The notes below the pieces were generated by a model that was not told the DNA's origin, searched no databases, and worked only from the letters and a program-made list of their open reading frames with translations. 64,000 nucleotides of DNA. Source: Rhodocollybia butyracea (Eukaryota > Basidiomycota > Agaricomycetes > Agaricales > Omphalotaceae). The stretch spans positions 62,001 through 126,000 of the forward strand of contig JADNRY010000016.1 of the NCBI GenBank assembly GCA_015501585.1, written 5' to 3'. Position 1 is the stretch's first letter, and every line of letters starts with the position of its first letter. Shown piece after piece: positions 9,796 through 20,904 of the stretch. A program made the position numbers and the translations under genes.

Positions 9796-9985
9796 CTTGA
9801 TGACGACATCCTTGCACGTGCCACAAACGGCGGAAACCTTGGTAATAGGGGCTTAAAGAGCTGATGATGACATACTGATACATGCCACTGCGAGCACGAC
9901 ACGACGGAACATCCGAACAGCTGAACTTTCTCTCGATGGTTTGCAACCCTGGCTGGAAAAGCTACGAAGTTTTGTGCGCGCGCTA
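9796..9985. repeat. Duplicate of the promoter segment at 12925-13045
   Basis: Two motifs of the form gacgacat-ct-gcacgtgccac (around 9798 and 9862) and the block acagctgaac...gatggtttgcaaccctg (around 9918-9955) recur upstream of the kinase-like gene at 12925-13045. No gene starts next to this copy. It may be a promoter remnant left by a duplication or moved copy. The rest of 9986-10346 holds nothing recognised. Confidence 0.55.
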
Positions 9986-10346
9986 TTTCCCCCTGGCTGC
10001 ATCTGAGCACAGAAAGATGTAAAGGTGATCAACTTTACCTGGGAAGCGCCGAGCGGATTACTGATAGTGAAGTGACGGCACGCGTTCCGGGCGCCAAAAA
10101 GTTCGAGAACTCATATTTTCACAAAGAAGTTTCCTAGACCACCGTCTGACAGATCTAATTACCCGTGTAGTGACCCTTCGACTACACCGTTCGGCTCTCA
10201 ATGTTCAGACCGAGCCAAAAGTTGAATTTCCAGCAGTGGAAGCGTTCGACGACACGATGTTCTAATTAATTACAAACAACTTACATTGAAATCAAAATCA
10301 AAAAGAAGATTCCCGGAGGAAGCAAAGCCAAGTTGACCTAGTTGTG

Positions 10347-12892
10347 TCAAGCGTCTGAAGAAGGCACCCACGTTGTCAGAGATGGCCGGGCGGTGGGTTT
10401 ACGACTCCGCAGACGGAGAGAGAAGTCGTTCAACTCGTGATCAAGATGGGGGTCCAATCTAGCCAAGCCACGAAAGAGGTTGAAGACAAGGCCACATGAA
10501 TAACGGTCAGCCATGATTGGATCATAGGCTTTGCCACTGTTCACTTCTATAACGTGGTTGAATATGAAGCACAAAGACAAGTGAAGATGGAAGATGACAC
10601 GAACCGGGGGCAGACCAGCCTGGAGTTCCCGCTCTACCTTTGATCATGTCCTCGCCAGAACGTAGTTGGACAGCGTGATCGAAGTCGATGAGGTATAGAG
10701 TGAAGTGCTGATCATAAACCAAGTTGTTGGGTTTAACATCGAGATGAGCGATCCTCAGGCGATGGAGATGTGCCAGTCCTCGAGCTAAATCGTATGTCAT
10801 GGTAGGAAGATGGGGTCTGACACGATCGATAGCTCCTCCAATGACAAGGTCTGCACCGAGAACAGATAATCGTGGTAGGATAACATAGCTCGGTGATTTT
10901 GGTTTAACGATGATGTCTGTGAACCGAATGGTGTTGGGAACACTCCGTTTTTTGCAACGCTTTAAAATGTCGAGCTCAGGAGAATCTCTAGGAACCTTTT
11001 TAGCAATGAACGTGTGGCCCCGACGATCGACAGTAACAACGCTGTTGTTATTCTAGTAGATTTCAGTGGGTAAGTGAAAAGAAGATAAAAAGTGCTTACT
11101 TACCTGCACTACAAAGGTATAACCAGCGGACTGAAGATGTGATGGAAGCTCACTGAGTGGTTTCCGTTTTTGAATGCGAGTCTTGAGAGCCGAGGTTCGA
11201 GTAGTAGTAGCGGATCGTGTGACTGGTCTAAATCCGGAGTCATCCATTAAACATTGAGTACAACTGCAACCGCTGCGATGGCTGGGGCTACTGCTGTCTC
11301 CACTAGTAGAGTTTTCCTCCTCTTCATCACCTTCATCGTCTATCATGCGCTTGCGCTTCTGTCTAAAGAAAGAAAGAGGACGAGACCCCACAGGAGCAAC
11401 GTTATGAAATAGCGACTGCGCAATGTCAGACGCATATGAAGTGAGGACAGGTGGCTGGTCAGCCATGTTGTATAGCATCGTTGCAAATTTCAAAGCCCCA
11501 GGTTGGGTGGTGAGATCAAGAGGAATTTCTTCATAATACAGCACCTGGACATGCATGAGTGTAATGAACAGATAGGAGAGAATACAGTGCTGACATCAGA
11601 GTGTGTTTTGTCCAGGCAGTAGTAGTATCTTACAATGGCACAGTAATTTTCATCGATGTAAATAGTAGGCAGCACAAAGAAGATGTTTGCTGGATTTGCT
11701 GCTATCAGCTTTGTTAGAGCGATAGCCTCAAGGTGAAGTTTATGCACATTGGAGCCTCCTTGAGAGTGGGTTTCAGAGATGAAAATTACCTGCTGGGCTA
11801 TCCACAGGGAGTGACCAGAAATGGGAACGTAGCTAACCACCGCGTTATTTTCACTCTCTACAGTACCGTATAATGTTAGAGGCCACTTATATGACGAAGA
11901 GCTAGAAAAGGGTGAGGAATAAGGGGCAAAGAAGAGTAGGAATGACATACCAAACAAATGCTGCTGATTTTGATTTATTTTGATTTCTTGATAGAATCGA
12001 ACGGAAGTATGGCACAAAAAAAGTCAGCATCGACAGCCTGATCTTTGGCTTCTGCAAAGCCAATTTTACGATGACCGCGAGTGGAGAGATCAACGAAGTG
12101 CTGAGCCTCAAGCTCTGTCGCAAGCGAAACCAGAGGGGTTGCTGTGGGAGGAGAACTGGACGCTTGCGATGAGAGAGGATGGTTGGCTGGTACTGAGTCT
12201 GCCGGTGCTGTCACGTCGGAGATGGGTGGTTTGAGATATTTCTCGAATTCCGACTTGCGTGAACAGCGGGCGATTGTTTCATAACTCTATCTATACTTAT
12301 AAAAAGCTGGAGAGCAAGAAAGGATAGTAAAGGCACCTCATTGGGGATGGTCCTAGGCGAGGAGAGCTTTGTGCGAAAATTGTCAACACGGAGGTCGAGT
12401 TCCGTTCGTGAGGCTATGAATCGAGATGGATTGAGATCGAGGTCTTTGAAAAAAGTTCTTCCCTCGAGTATGAAAGCGTATAAATTTATTTGAGTGGACG
12501 AGCGGCAGGGAGGGCAGAGGGGTCGAAAGGGAGGGCAGCACTACCAAAAAAAAAGATTTTTGAGTTCTGGATGGAAGGGCATCGGATGGTAGAAGGACAC
12601 TGTCGCCAGGGATGGCTGTCGCGTATGTGAATGCGGGCTGGAATGAGGCAAGCGCGATGAGGACAGATTTGGGAGCTTTGAAGATCCTGAATTGTCGCCC
12701 ACGCGGGTGTTCACGATACTTTGTCGGAAAAGAGTTTTCGGGGTCTGTGTTGTCGTAGATACTTGTGCGAAGTTGATGAACGTGGGAGTTTTCAGGCATG
12801 TACATGACATGAGGGGTAAATGATAACGGCTGGAAAGAGTCATCGAAGAAGTAGAAGAGTTTTCGGGTTGCAATGGTAGACGTAGATGCCAT
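10347..12892 (-). CDS. Protein kinase-like protein with a long N-terminal region
   Basis: The start is ATG 12892 (MASTSTIA). Exons join by GT-AG introns through a central acidic segment (IDDEGDEEEEN) to a C-terminal kinase domain. The domain shows HTFIAKKVP (beta-3 lysine), ELDIL (helix C glutamate), the catalytic loop HLDVKPNNLVY, DFD in place of DFG, and the APE motif, which is completed across an intron near 10560-10625 (GTPGWSAP-EV). An intron with donor gtaaga and acceptor tccag removes about 11556-11631. A run of seven A on the plus strand (12016-12022) shifts the frame; one base fewer restores reading through the next intron. The catalytic residues suggest an active kinase, although DFD is unusual. 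The N-terminal domain was not recognised. Confidence 0.72.
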
Positions 12893-13171
12893 GGTACCAA
12901 TTAGGGGCTTGAACTGGCTTGACCGTTGACGACATGCTGGCACGTGCCACAGCCAATCCGACCGACCGAACAGTCACCGAACACACGGAACAGCTGAACA
13001 TCTCTTACTCTAGATGGTTTGCAACCCTGCCTGCATCTGTCTATCTAGAGCGGTGTCTGGGCCTGATATCAGCTGATCCACATAATTAGCTTTCCTTTAC
13101 CTCGTTTCACTGCCTCGCCCTTTAATTCTTTCCTCCATATTCTACATTTTCGCTGCATAAATTTCCACGAG
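12893..13171. promoter_or_regulatory. Shared divergent promoter of the kinase-like and F-box genes
   Basis: Only 279 bp separate the two start codons. It contains a CACGTG E-box-like core inside tggcacgtgccac (about 12938), part of a segment also found at 9796-9985, and a CT-rich leader before the F-box ATG. Confidence 0.5.
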
Positions 13172-14281
13172 ATGTCCACCTGCAGAATATCTCTGCCTTA
13201 TGATGTGATCGTCGAAATCCTCGAGTCCACCGTCTGGTGGCCACGAGATCTATATCGACTATCTCTAGTATCCACTTCATGGCTCTTCTACACTCGAAAA
13301 CTCCTTTATGCTAAACCAGCTCTAGCATCCTTTCCTGCCTGTGTGCATTTCGCGCGCACAGTACAGACAAATCCACGCCTGATCTCAACCTTTGTTAAAG
13401 GTATCGAGCTATGTCCGACATGGGCTGATCGTGATGTTGCTTCCAGACGGTACGGAGCAGAGGAAATGCACGCAATACGAATTATCCTCGGTCTCAACGG
13501 TCTTCGCACACTTGTGCTCGGAGGCGAAATGTCCGTATGTGCGGAGAGGTTTCTCCATTGCTTGATCTACTCGCACGATGTGGAAGAATTGACCATTGAC
13601 GGAAGCCTCATTGCGCACTCGTTGAGTACACGACCCTCGCTTGAATGGGACGAGGTCATCGCGTGCAAGTTAGCCTCGGTACAAAAGTTGCGTTTTGTGC
13701 GTATCGAGCTGGAGGTTCTTCCGGTACTCACCCACGGTTCTCCATATCGATTTCACCAGCTTACCGAACTTGTGGTGGATAATGTGGAGGTTATTTCGGG
13801 AAATCTGCCCTGGTTATTACAAGACACGACGACGTTGAAGCATCTTTGGGTGTCGGGCGATTCTTCGAGCGAGGTGGACGAACATGTGCGGTTGGTATTG
13901 GAGAGCTATAATATCGAGAGCCTCCATTACCAGGTTTCCACTTTCTCGTGGAACTTAACCTTGTTCGAGGATGACTTTGCCAGTACTCATTCCCTCCGGT
14001 CACTTCACCTCGACGGTGTCCGCATTGACTCCGAAATCCTCCGCATGATTCACGCTCGGTGTCCTGCGATGGAGCAGCTGTATATATCTGGAAGATATGT
14101 CCCTTTGACTCGGGAGGATTGGATTGGGTGTATTGCGTCAGGTTTGTTTCCTGCGTTGCGCAGGTTGGGCCTTCCGGAAGGCACATTTTGCCCTCCTCTA
14201 ACGTTTACAAAATGGACCGCCTCATTGGAGCCTGCGTTGCAGAAAGCCTGTTCACGAAGGGGTGTCCGTTTGCTATGCTGA
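13172..14281 (+). CDS. F-box protein with leucine-rich repeat-like C-terminal part
   Basis: A single-exon 369-residue protein. The N-terminus (LPYDVIVEILESTVWW-PRDLYRLSLVS) fits an F-box, the Skp1-binding segment of SCF ubiquitin ligases. The rest has irregular leucine-rich stretches such as LTELVVDNVEVI, LRSLHLDGVRI and MEQLYISGRYV, typical of the large basidiomycete F-box/LRR families. The target is unknown. The start is supported by the CT-rich leader and by divergence from the kinase-like gene. Confidence 0.75.
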   Translation: MSTCRISLPYDVIVEILESTVWWPRDLYRLSLVSTSWLFYTRKLLYAKPALASFPACVHFARTVQTNPRLISTFVKGIELCPTWADRDVASRRYGAEEMHAIRIILGLNGLRTLVLGGEMSVCAERFLHCLIYSHDVEELTIDGSLIAHSLSTRPSLEWDEVIACKLASVQKLRFVRIELEVLPVLTHGSPYRFHQLTELVVDNVEVISGNLPWLLQDTTTLKHLWVSGDSSSEVDEHVRLVLESYNIESLHYQVSTFSWNLTLFEDDFASTHSLRSLHLDGVRIDSEILRMIHARCPAMEQLYISGRYVPLTREDWIGCIASGLFPALRRLGLPEGTFCPPLTFTKWTASLEPALQKACSRRGVRLLC

Positions 14282-14530
14282 TTTCTTTAACGCCGCTCGT
14301 CTGTCTATCCTATCTATATAAGTAAATTTCTCGCTAGTGTTACATTACTCGTTTGGTTTTTGTAGTCTATCTTCTGGGTTTATTAGTAGTATCGTGCTTC
14401 AGCTCATTAACTATATCCAACTCTTCTCAATGATTCAGAGTATCTGGTTTTTAAAGTGCAGCTGTATTGCATAAGTCATAGCACATACGAGGATAGTCAT
14501 ACATCAGCCTAGTACACGACAGAATTATGT
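14282..14530. other. Convergent intergenic region
   Basis: AT-rich 3' flank between the F-box gene and RPL28. Nothing else was recognised. Confidence 0.5.
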
Positions 14531-15526
14531 TTAGACAGCAGCGGCCTTCTTCCCTCTTAGCTTCCTGGGAGGTGCAGCTTTGGGCTCTTTTTGGGCAGAG
14601 ATGAGAGCAGCGGTGCGAGCAAGGACAGCCTATACGGTGCAGTGTGTTAGTATCATATCTTTTCAGTGAGGGTGGAAAGAAAGCGACAAAAAAGAATAAA
14701 AGGGGTAAAGGCGATAAGCAGGAAGCTAGGAAGCACAGGATATAAAAAGGTAAGAAATGTCATCGCCAACGAGTCGGTTTGACCGCATTGAGCACTTGAC
14801 GGCTTCCGATAGCGACAAGGCGAGATAGTCCACCAGAGTTTGATCGGCTCCAGCAGACGGGGTTTAATATTGCAAACGTGTCCACGCCCAGCTTTCATGT
14901 ATGAGTCCAGTGGGTTCTAACGAAGATTGCGTTCTTTTATACAAGCGAAAAGGGGGAGATGTACGGAAAAGAAATAGCAGTCACATGCGCATACTACTCA
15001 CCTTTCGTAGGTCAGGTCTGTATCCACGCTTAGCAGAGGTCGAGGCGATACCGAGGGCACGACGAGAGCCAGATCGAGGACGGATGGTAGAGGTAGAACG
15101 GGCAGAAGAAACAGCGGTAGGTGAAGCCTTGGTCTTGTGGGTGGTTATGGTGATTTTGCCGTTAACGTCAGTGACATCGATTGTCTACAAATGAACGATC
15201 AGAATAAACCTTTCCGACAATATTTCATCCGTCATACCTTGGAATTGGCGAGCCCAGAGTATTTGTGTGAGTGAAGGCCAAGGAGGTTACCCTATAGCAT
15301 AGACTTGTGGTTAGCTGAGAAAAGAAAGATGGGATAGTAGAATAGGTACTTACTGGCTCCTTGGAAAAGATAGGCCCGTGGTGGGCTTTCACCATGTATG
15401 AGTTGGATTTCTAGATGAAAAGACGCGAAAAAAGACAGAGAGTTGGGCATTTAGCTGGAGTGACTAGTTTGAGAGGAGAAAAGGATATTTACACGGAGAA
15501 GGAGCCATTGGAGGTCGTTGCTCATT
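14531..15526 (-). CDS. RPL28: 60S ribosomal protein eL28
   Basis: The start is ATG 15526 (MSNDLQWLLLR). Spliced exons give KSNSYMVKAHHGPIFSKEP, GNLLGLHSHKYSGLANSK, a longer exon with TIDVTDVNGKITITTHK and RRALGIAST, and a last exon AVLARTAALISAQ ending in a basic KLRGKKAAAV tail. The total is about 141 residues in five exons. This matches the eukaryotic L28e family, which has no bacterial counterpart, in length and in the GPIFSKEP and LHSHKYSGLANSK blocks. The last intron is unusually long (about 370 bp against 50-80 for the others) and contains a hairpin that may be a snoRNA. It is divergent from the hydrolase gene. Confidence 0.93.
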
Positions 15527-16075
15527 TTGGATGAGTTGCTGGTCTAAAATAATGAGGAAGATGACATAAACTGTAAAGGTCGCATCAAGGTCACATGGGC
15601 TTTAAGGGCAGGCGTTTGGACTTTGAATCTTCAAGTTCTTCACGTACCTCAATCATTCAGTAAGTACGCCCAGCACGCCCAGCCCGTCAATTATTGACAT
15701 GATCTACACTGAAGCCTGAGTAATATACTTTGCAAAATCTTTAAATAACTTCCGATTTAATAAGTTAACTTCACAAATGTTACTTCGTGAAAGCGAGTGA
15801 AAACTTGTGGCGAGCGATGTCGAGAACTTGTTCAAACAAATGAACTCTACGGAAATACTCGGGTTGCTAGCTCTTCGCTTTAAGATTCCTTGCTGTAAGA
15901 TTTTTTCATAATTAGTGGAGAAAGTATACGTAAACTTAATTAATGTACAGTTCCTAATTAGGTTAATCGCTCAACTTACTCTAACTTTGTCACCGGCAGT
16001 CATCTCGGTGGCTTTCCACCCAGTCCACTCATTTTTTCTCTATAGTATAGAGAACTTTTCCCTCCTTGTAACAAC
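15527..16075. promoter_or_regulatory. Divergent intergenic region, RPL28 / hydrolase
   Basis: 549 bp between divergent starts, AT-rich, with pyrimidine-rich stretches near both ATGs. It presumably holds both promoters. No specific sites were assigned. Confidence 0.4.
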
Positions 16076-18976
16076 ATGCACACTGTCGTTTCTCGCCCTC
16101 ATCCTAGCCGAATTCCTCGCAAAAGTTCCTCATTTGTTTCTCTCCGTCGCGACAAGGACAAGTCGCCGCCAGCTACAGATCCTCCTTCTTCCTTTCACAA
16201 TCCTCGGCCAACATACTTCGAGCGTTATCCAGGCGCAGCAAGCTCCAGTACAAGCAACTTGCAAAGTTCTGAATACCTTTCGTTTCCGAGTACTGAAGAG
16301 CCAAATGTTCCAGCAACCGTTCCAAAGCCTTTTCTGCGTGAGCGGTCCAGAACTGGCCCTTCTTCTCCATCAAACTGGGCTGAACGCCCAGCTGGTCCAC
16401 GGATCTCTGTCACGTCGACGCTGACCGAAGGAACGCCTCCTGATACTCCAGTTGACGGTACTTCCTTTCCGGATTTTGACATCTTGGTTGCTGCACCAGT
16501 ATCAGGCGTAGAATTTATGGACGCTTTAGTAGATGGTATGAATGGCGGAGATGAAATAATTTCAAGTCGAAGTCGTTTCGGAATTCCGGCTCATCATCCG
16601 TTATACCAGCCTCCTTTACCAACACCTCCACCAGGTGTTGTGCTTGGCGGCGGAAAGACTAGGCGCAGAAAGCTGTCGAAAACAACAACGAGGTCTAGCT
16701 TGTCTGACGAGGACGAAATAGACGTTGCTCCGCCTACTGCAACGCCGAGACGCAAACCTCGTACCACTTCGCCATCACCACCTTCCACAGCACGTCCTCG
16801 AACTGCTCCATCCAGCTCAGCGCCAGATACAGATAGGCGACAAAGTCTTGCTCCTTCCATATCAGATATTATTCGCGCTTATGCTCCTCCCGAAGCTAAT
16901 ATCCGTGGTCGAGCACCTCTCACTCGAACTTCTTCATATTCGCGTAGCGCTGGCCACACAACCCTGCGCGAAGAATCTGAACCGGAACACGAGCGACTCG
17001 CGGCAGAAGAGGAAGCCGATGTATTATCTCGTTCTTCTATTGATAGTATTGCTGATGAGGTTAGGCGCACTCTTCGGCACCAGGTTTCTATGAAGCACGT
17101 AGCTCCCCCTCCTCCGCCTCATCGGCATTCCTTTATTTCAGACTCTGCCAGCATTATTTCTCCTCGGTCGGATGGTGGAGGTGCAGCGTCCATATATTCG
17201 TCCTCGATAACTTCTACTCAGCCTCCACTTTCGCCCTTTGATTCTGGCTTCATGGCTAATCTGGCCAAGCCTCCGACTCCGTCTCAGGCTGTCGCTCAGT
17301 ATTTACGTTCTGCACGACTGACGACGCTGTTAAAGTTGACTCGATCCCCTCATGCTTCTTACGATAATCCTCTTACCGTTAGTCTGTCCGATTTGGGTAC
17401 ACCAAATGGGTTTCCGGTGCTGGTGTTTCTTGGGCTAGGTGGTGTGCGGCATGTTATGGGGCTTTACGACGAGATGGCCGGTTGTCTGGGCCTGAGGCTC
17501 ATCACCATCGATAGGTTCGTTTCTAGGAGCGTTTTCTACGTAGAATGTCCATTAACACCAAAATTTTAGATGGGGCCTTGGCCGAACAGAGGCGCGTGCA
17601 AAGTCTGCCAAGGGAATCATCCAATGGGCCTCCGTAGTAGAGGAAGTTTTGGATTTGTTACACATTGACCAGTGCAGTGTAATGGGGCATTCAGCCGGGG
17701 CTCCTTACGCTCTCTCTTTTGCCAACAAGCTCTCTCATCGTATTCGTGGCAACGTTTGTTTATTGGCCCCATGGGTTGGCGAAAGCGGTCAGTTGTTTCC
17801 CTCATTCTTTTCTGATGGAAATTTATATACTTCATTTCTCTAGCTGGTTACAAGTGGCTGAAGTACGTTCCTAATGGAATCTTGAAGACTGCCCAGGCTG
17901 CAGAATGGAAGCTGCAGACATGGATGATTGGAAAACCTCCGACGATGGCCTGGGAAGGGATTGGTTACACTCCCAAAGTCTCTGGAAAAAAGCAACAGTC
18001 TTCGTCACCATCATCCGTTTACCCTTCCCTAAACGAATCGCACCCTCGCCCGAGTATGGCTTCCAGCGCATTCAGTGCATACGACGATCTTCGTGATTTC
18101 GAAGGGAGATTTGAAAGCATGAGCACATTAGGGACTGCTCAACCTAGCCAGTATGCCACTATTCGGAGCGAGAGCAAAATCCAAATGACTCGAAAAAGTT
18201 CTCGTGGCTTTCTCGGTCGGTTAAAAACCAACACTCAGCCCCCGTCACCTACTGATGAATCATCACCATCTAATGGGAAGCGATTGAAGGCGTTACGGTC
18301 AATGGGTTCCCTCAAGTCTAAATCTTCCCATTCTTCTTCAAAGAAAGGGAAATCACCAACTACGAGTAGTCCTCAGCTAATATTACCACCCACACCCAGG
18401 TTTGACGTTGAGCTAGGAATCAACGACGAGAGTTGGACCAGGACATTCAGCTCCGACTCTTCCTCGAATCACCATGATAGTTCACGAACATCCACGCCCG
18501 AAAAGTTCCCCAGATCCAACGGCAGTAGATCTATGTCGCTCTCATCCTCTCCGAGACCTCTGAATATCCTGTCCCTCCCTCCCTCACCTAGTCCCATGTC
18601 ATCCCACGATCGATTTACTCCCCCAGGTGGTGACTTACCGTCACCCAACAACGCATACCAGGCCGCTCTCGGCAACGCACTCATCGCAGCCTCGCATTCA
18701 GAATCTGCGAAAGGAACACATAATGATTTACTACAAATACTAAATCACGACCATCACCCCTGGGGATTTTCTTATGAAACTTATCCGCACAAGGTGCAGG
18801 TGTGGTATGGCGACCGCGACGAGAAGATTGCAGAGAACGCAGTGAGGTGGATGGAGAAGACTATGGGTGAGGGGAGGTGTTCGGTGCGTGTGGTGAAAGG
18901 CGCGGATCATAGCTTGATGTACAAGAGTGCTGTTGTGGTGGAGGTGTTGGAGATTTTGCTTGGTTTTTGGCGGTGA
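16076..18976 (+). CDS. Large alpha/beta-hydrolase with disordered Ser/Pro-rich extensions
   Basis: Three exons (16076-17514, 17570-17787, 17844-18976) give about 929 residues. Residues 1-410 are low-complexity and rich in Ser, Pro and Arg. The hydrolase fold starts near PNGFPVLVFLGLGGVRH, has the nucleophile elbow GHSAG (exon 2), and ends with VWYGDRDE (acid) and KGADHSL (histidine). Between nucleophile and acid lies a 250-residue disordered insert with many SP and SS motifs. The set Ser-Asp-His suggests a working esterase or lipase-like enzyme; the substrate is unknown. The disordered parts look like phosphorylation or localisation regions. Function beyond the fold is not claimed. Confidence 0.82.
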
Positions 18977-19463
18977 TATTTTGTGATATCGGTGTGGGAC
19001 GACATGTCTTTTTTTGAGGGTATATAGTTGTCGATGGTGGGTGCGGTCGTAGTTATGGAGGGCTGATATGTCATTGTCAAGCAAGCTGCAAAGATACAGA
19101 TTTTGCCTTCCTTCGTCGATCTCATCATTCACTCGGCACAATCTTTCGATCTCGATTCTCTTTCTAGATACCATAACAACTTGTTCTCTTGCATTTGATA
19201 TCCAACCTTTTTCTTTGTACTTTTTTTTTCTTCTTTCTATCTGGAAACTCTGTACCTTATTGCACTATTTCTGATGCGCTACATAGTAATTTACAGAATA
19301 AATATAGTTCAGCTCTTGCTTATTGTCGCGAGAAATTGAAATTAAATAATTAATATACATTGCACAAGTTGGATTTTTTGTACAATTACTTACGCTACAT
19401 CTACGATACAAAGGTTGCACGGTTAAAATAAGCAATAATTATTGAAAGAAGATTCCATCTCTA

Positions 19464-20692
19464 TCAGCCTGTGGTTTCCAGCCGTCTCGCGGGAAATATC
19501 GGACTCCCGTTTTGCGGTACACCAAACTGATATGGATATGGTTCTAACAAACGTGTGGGTGGTTTCTGTCGTCCAGCTTTGGCCAAGAAGCCACTGGAGG
19601 CTAATGTCAAGGATGCTTCTGGGGCTTTCTCTGTAGTGGGTGGATTTTCGGTCGCGAAGGAAGGGTCTCTCCCACTCCCACGTTGCTTACGAAGATAGAA
19701 GAAAAGGCCAACGCCGAGGGATGAAACAGCAATCAATGAGAGAACAACGATAAGTGCAATCAAAGATGTTCTCGTTTGAGAGCTACCGGTGATGGACGAA
19801 GTGGCTGGTGCAGCACTGGCAGTACCTGAAGAAGATACTGTGCTGGTAGTAGATGTGCCGGTAGTAGATGCACCGGTTAAGCTAGCACTGACAACGGAAG
19901 CTGTTGTCGCAAAGAAAGGGCATTATGAGTGCAACAGATAAGAAAACATAGCCTAACTTACTTGATGTGGTGGTGGTGGTGGTCGGGGTCGAGGTCGGGG
20001 TAGTAAAAGTCGAACTGCTGGAAACACTCGCTGTGATGAATACAGTTGACGATGCTAGAGATACAGTGAGCTAGAGTCACTGTATCCTGCTTATCGCGGA
20101 CGTACCTTCTTGGTCGATGGCGACGACAGATATGAACGTGATCTCACCCTCCCCATCAAGACTGTTATTCCCAACATTGGTGATCTGCAGTGTATGTTGT
20201 TGGGATGGATCCACGTCAAAAGAGAAAATTGTTGTCTGGACAAAGCTATTGGTCAGAGGGTCGGCCGTGTATTGACAGATGTACACCCACGGGTTCAGCA
20301 TCTGCATTGTTAAGGAGCGTACTGTCGGTGCCAGAAACTAACTGAAGGCTGTTGGTAGTCCCAGAGTCACAGTCCACGCAGACACCATATATCGAGCCTT
20401 CCGTCCTCTTCAGACCAACGTAATTCACAGACGAAGTGGAACCTGGATTGCAGATTGCAAGATTAAATAAACATGATAAGATATGAGCAAATGACAGATA
20501 CTTACCAGGCAGCGTTATTGTCAAGGCTTGCCCAATACTACTGGTAGTGATAAATTTACCAGAAGCTGAAGTCGAGGAGGTCACCCAGCCTGGATCAAGA
20601 ACAAGAGAGGCAGCTGAAAGGTCGAAAGAGACATTATTGGCGTCTATGGCCAGGACTTGTAGAAGAACGAAAAAGAAAAAAGCAGAAAGCAT
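19464..20692 (-). CDS. Single-pass plasma-membrane protein with Ser/Thr-rich stalk
   Basis: ATG 20692 starts a signal peptide (MLSAFFFFVLLQVLAID). An extracellular part follows (NNVSFDLSAASLVLDPGW, YGVCVDCDSGT, IFSFDVDPSQQHTLQI), then a Ser/Thr-rich stalk encoded around 19780-20050, a transmembrane helix (LIALIVVLSLIAVSSLGVGL) followed by FYLRKQR, and a cytoplasmic tail of about 70 residues. At least four introns are needed, including one of about 41 bp near 20306-20346 with a gttagt donor and cttaac branch point. This architecture is common in basidiomycetes for cell-surface proteins of unknown role. The GT repeat near 19968-19983 encodes part of the Thr-rich stalk. Confidence 0.75.
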
Positions 20693-20904
20693 CCCAAAAG
20701 AAAGGCGAAGACGGACTCAGGCGCACTGCATGTCTACGTTGGCCAGAGAAGATGAAAGTTGGTAGAAACCAATGAACTCTTGTTAAATATGTATAAATTT
20801 TAACTTTATGATGATGTCAAGCTTTGAATAGATCGGCCCACGTGGCGTGGCAGCTTTTATGGAGAAACTGTTGCATCGGTTACTGGTATGTTGTTAGTTC
20901 ACTA

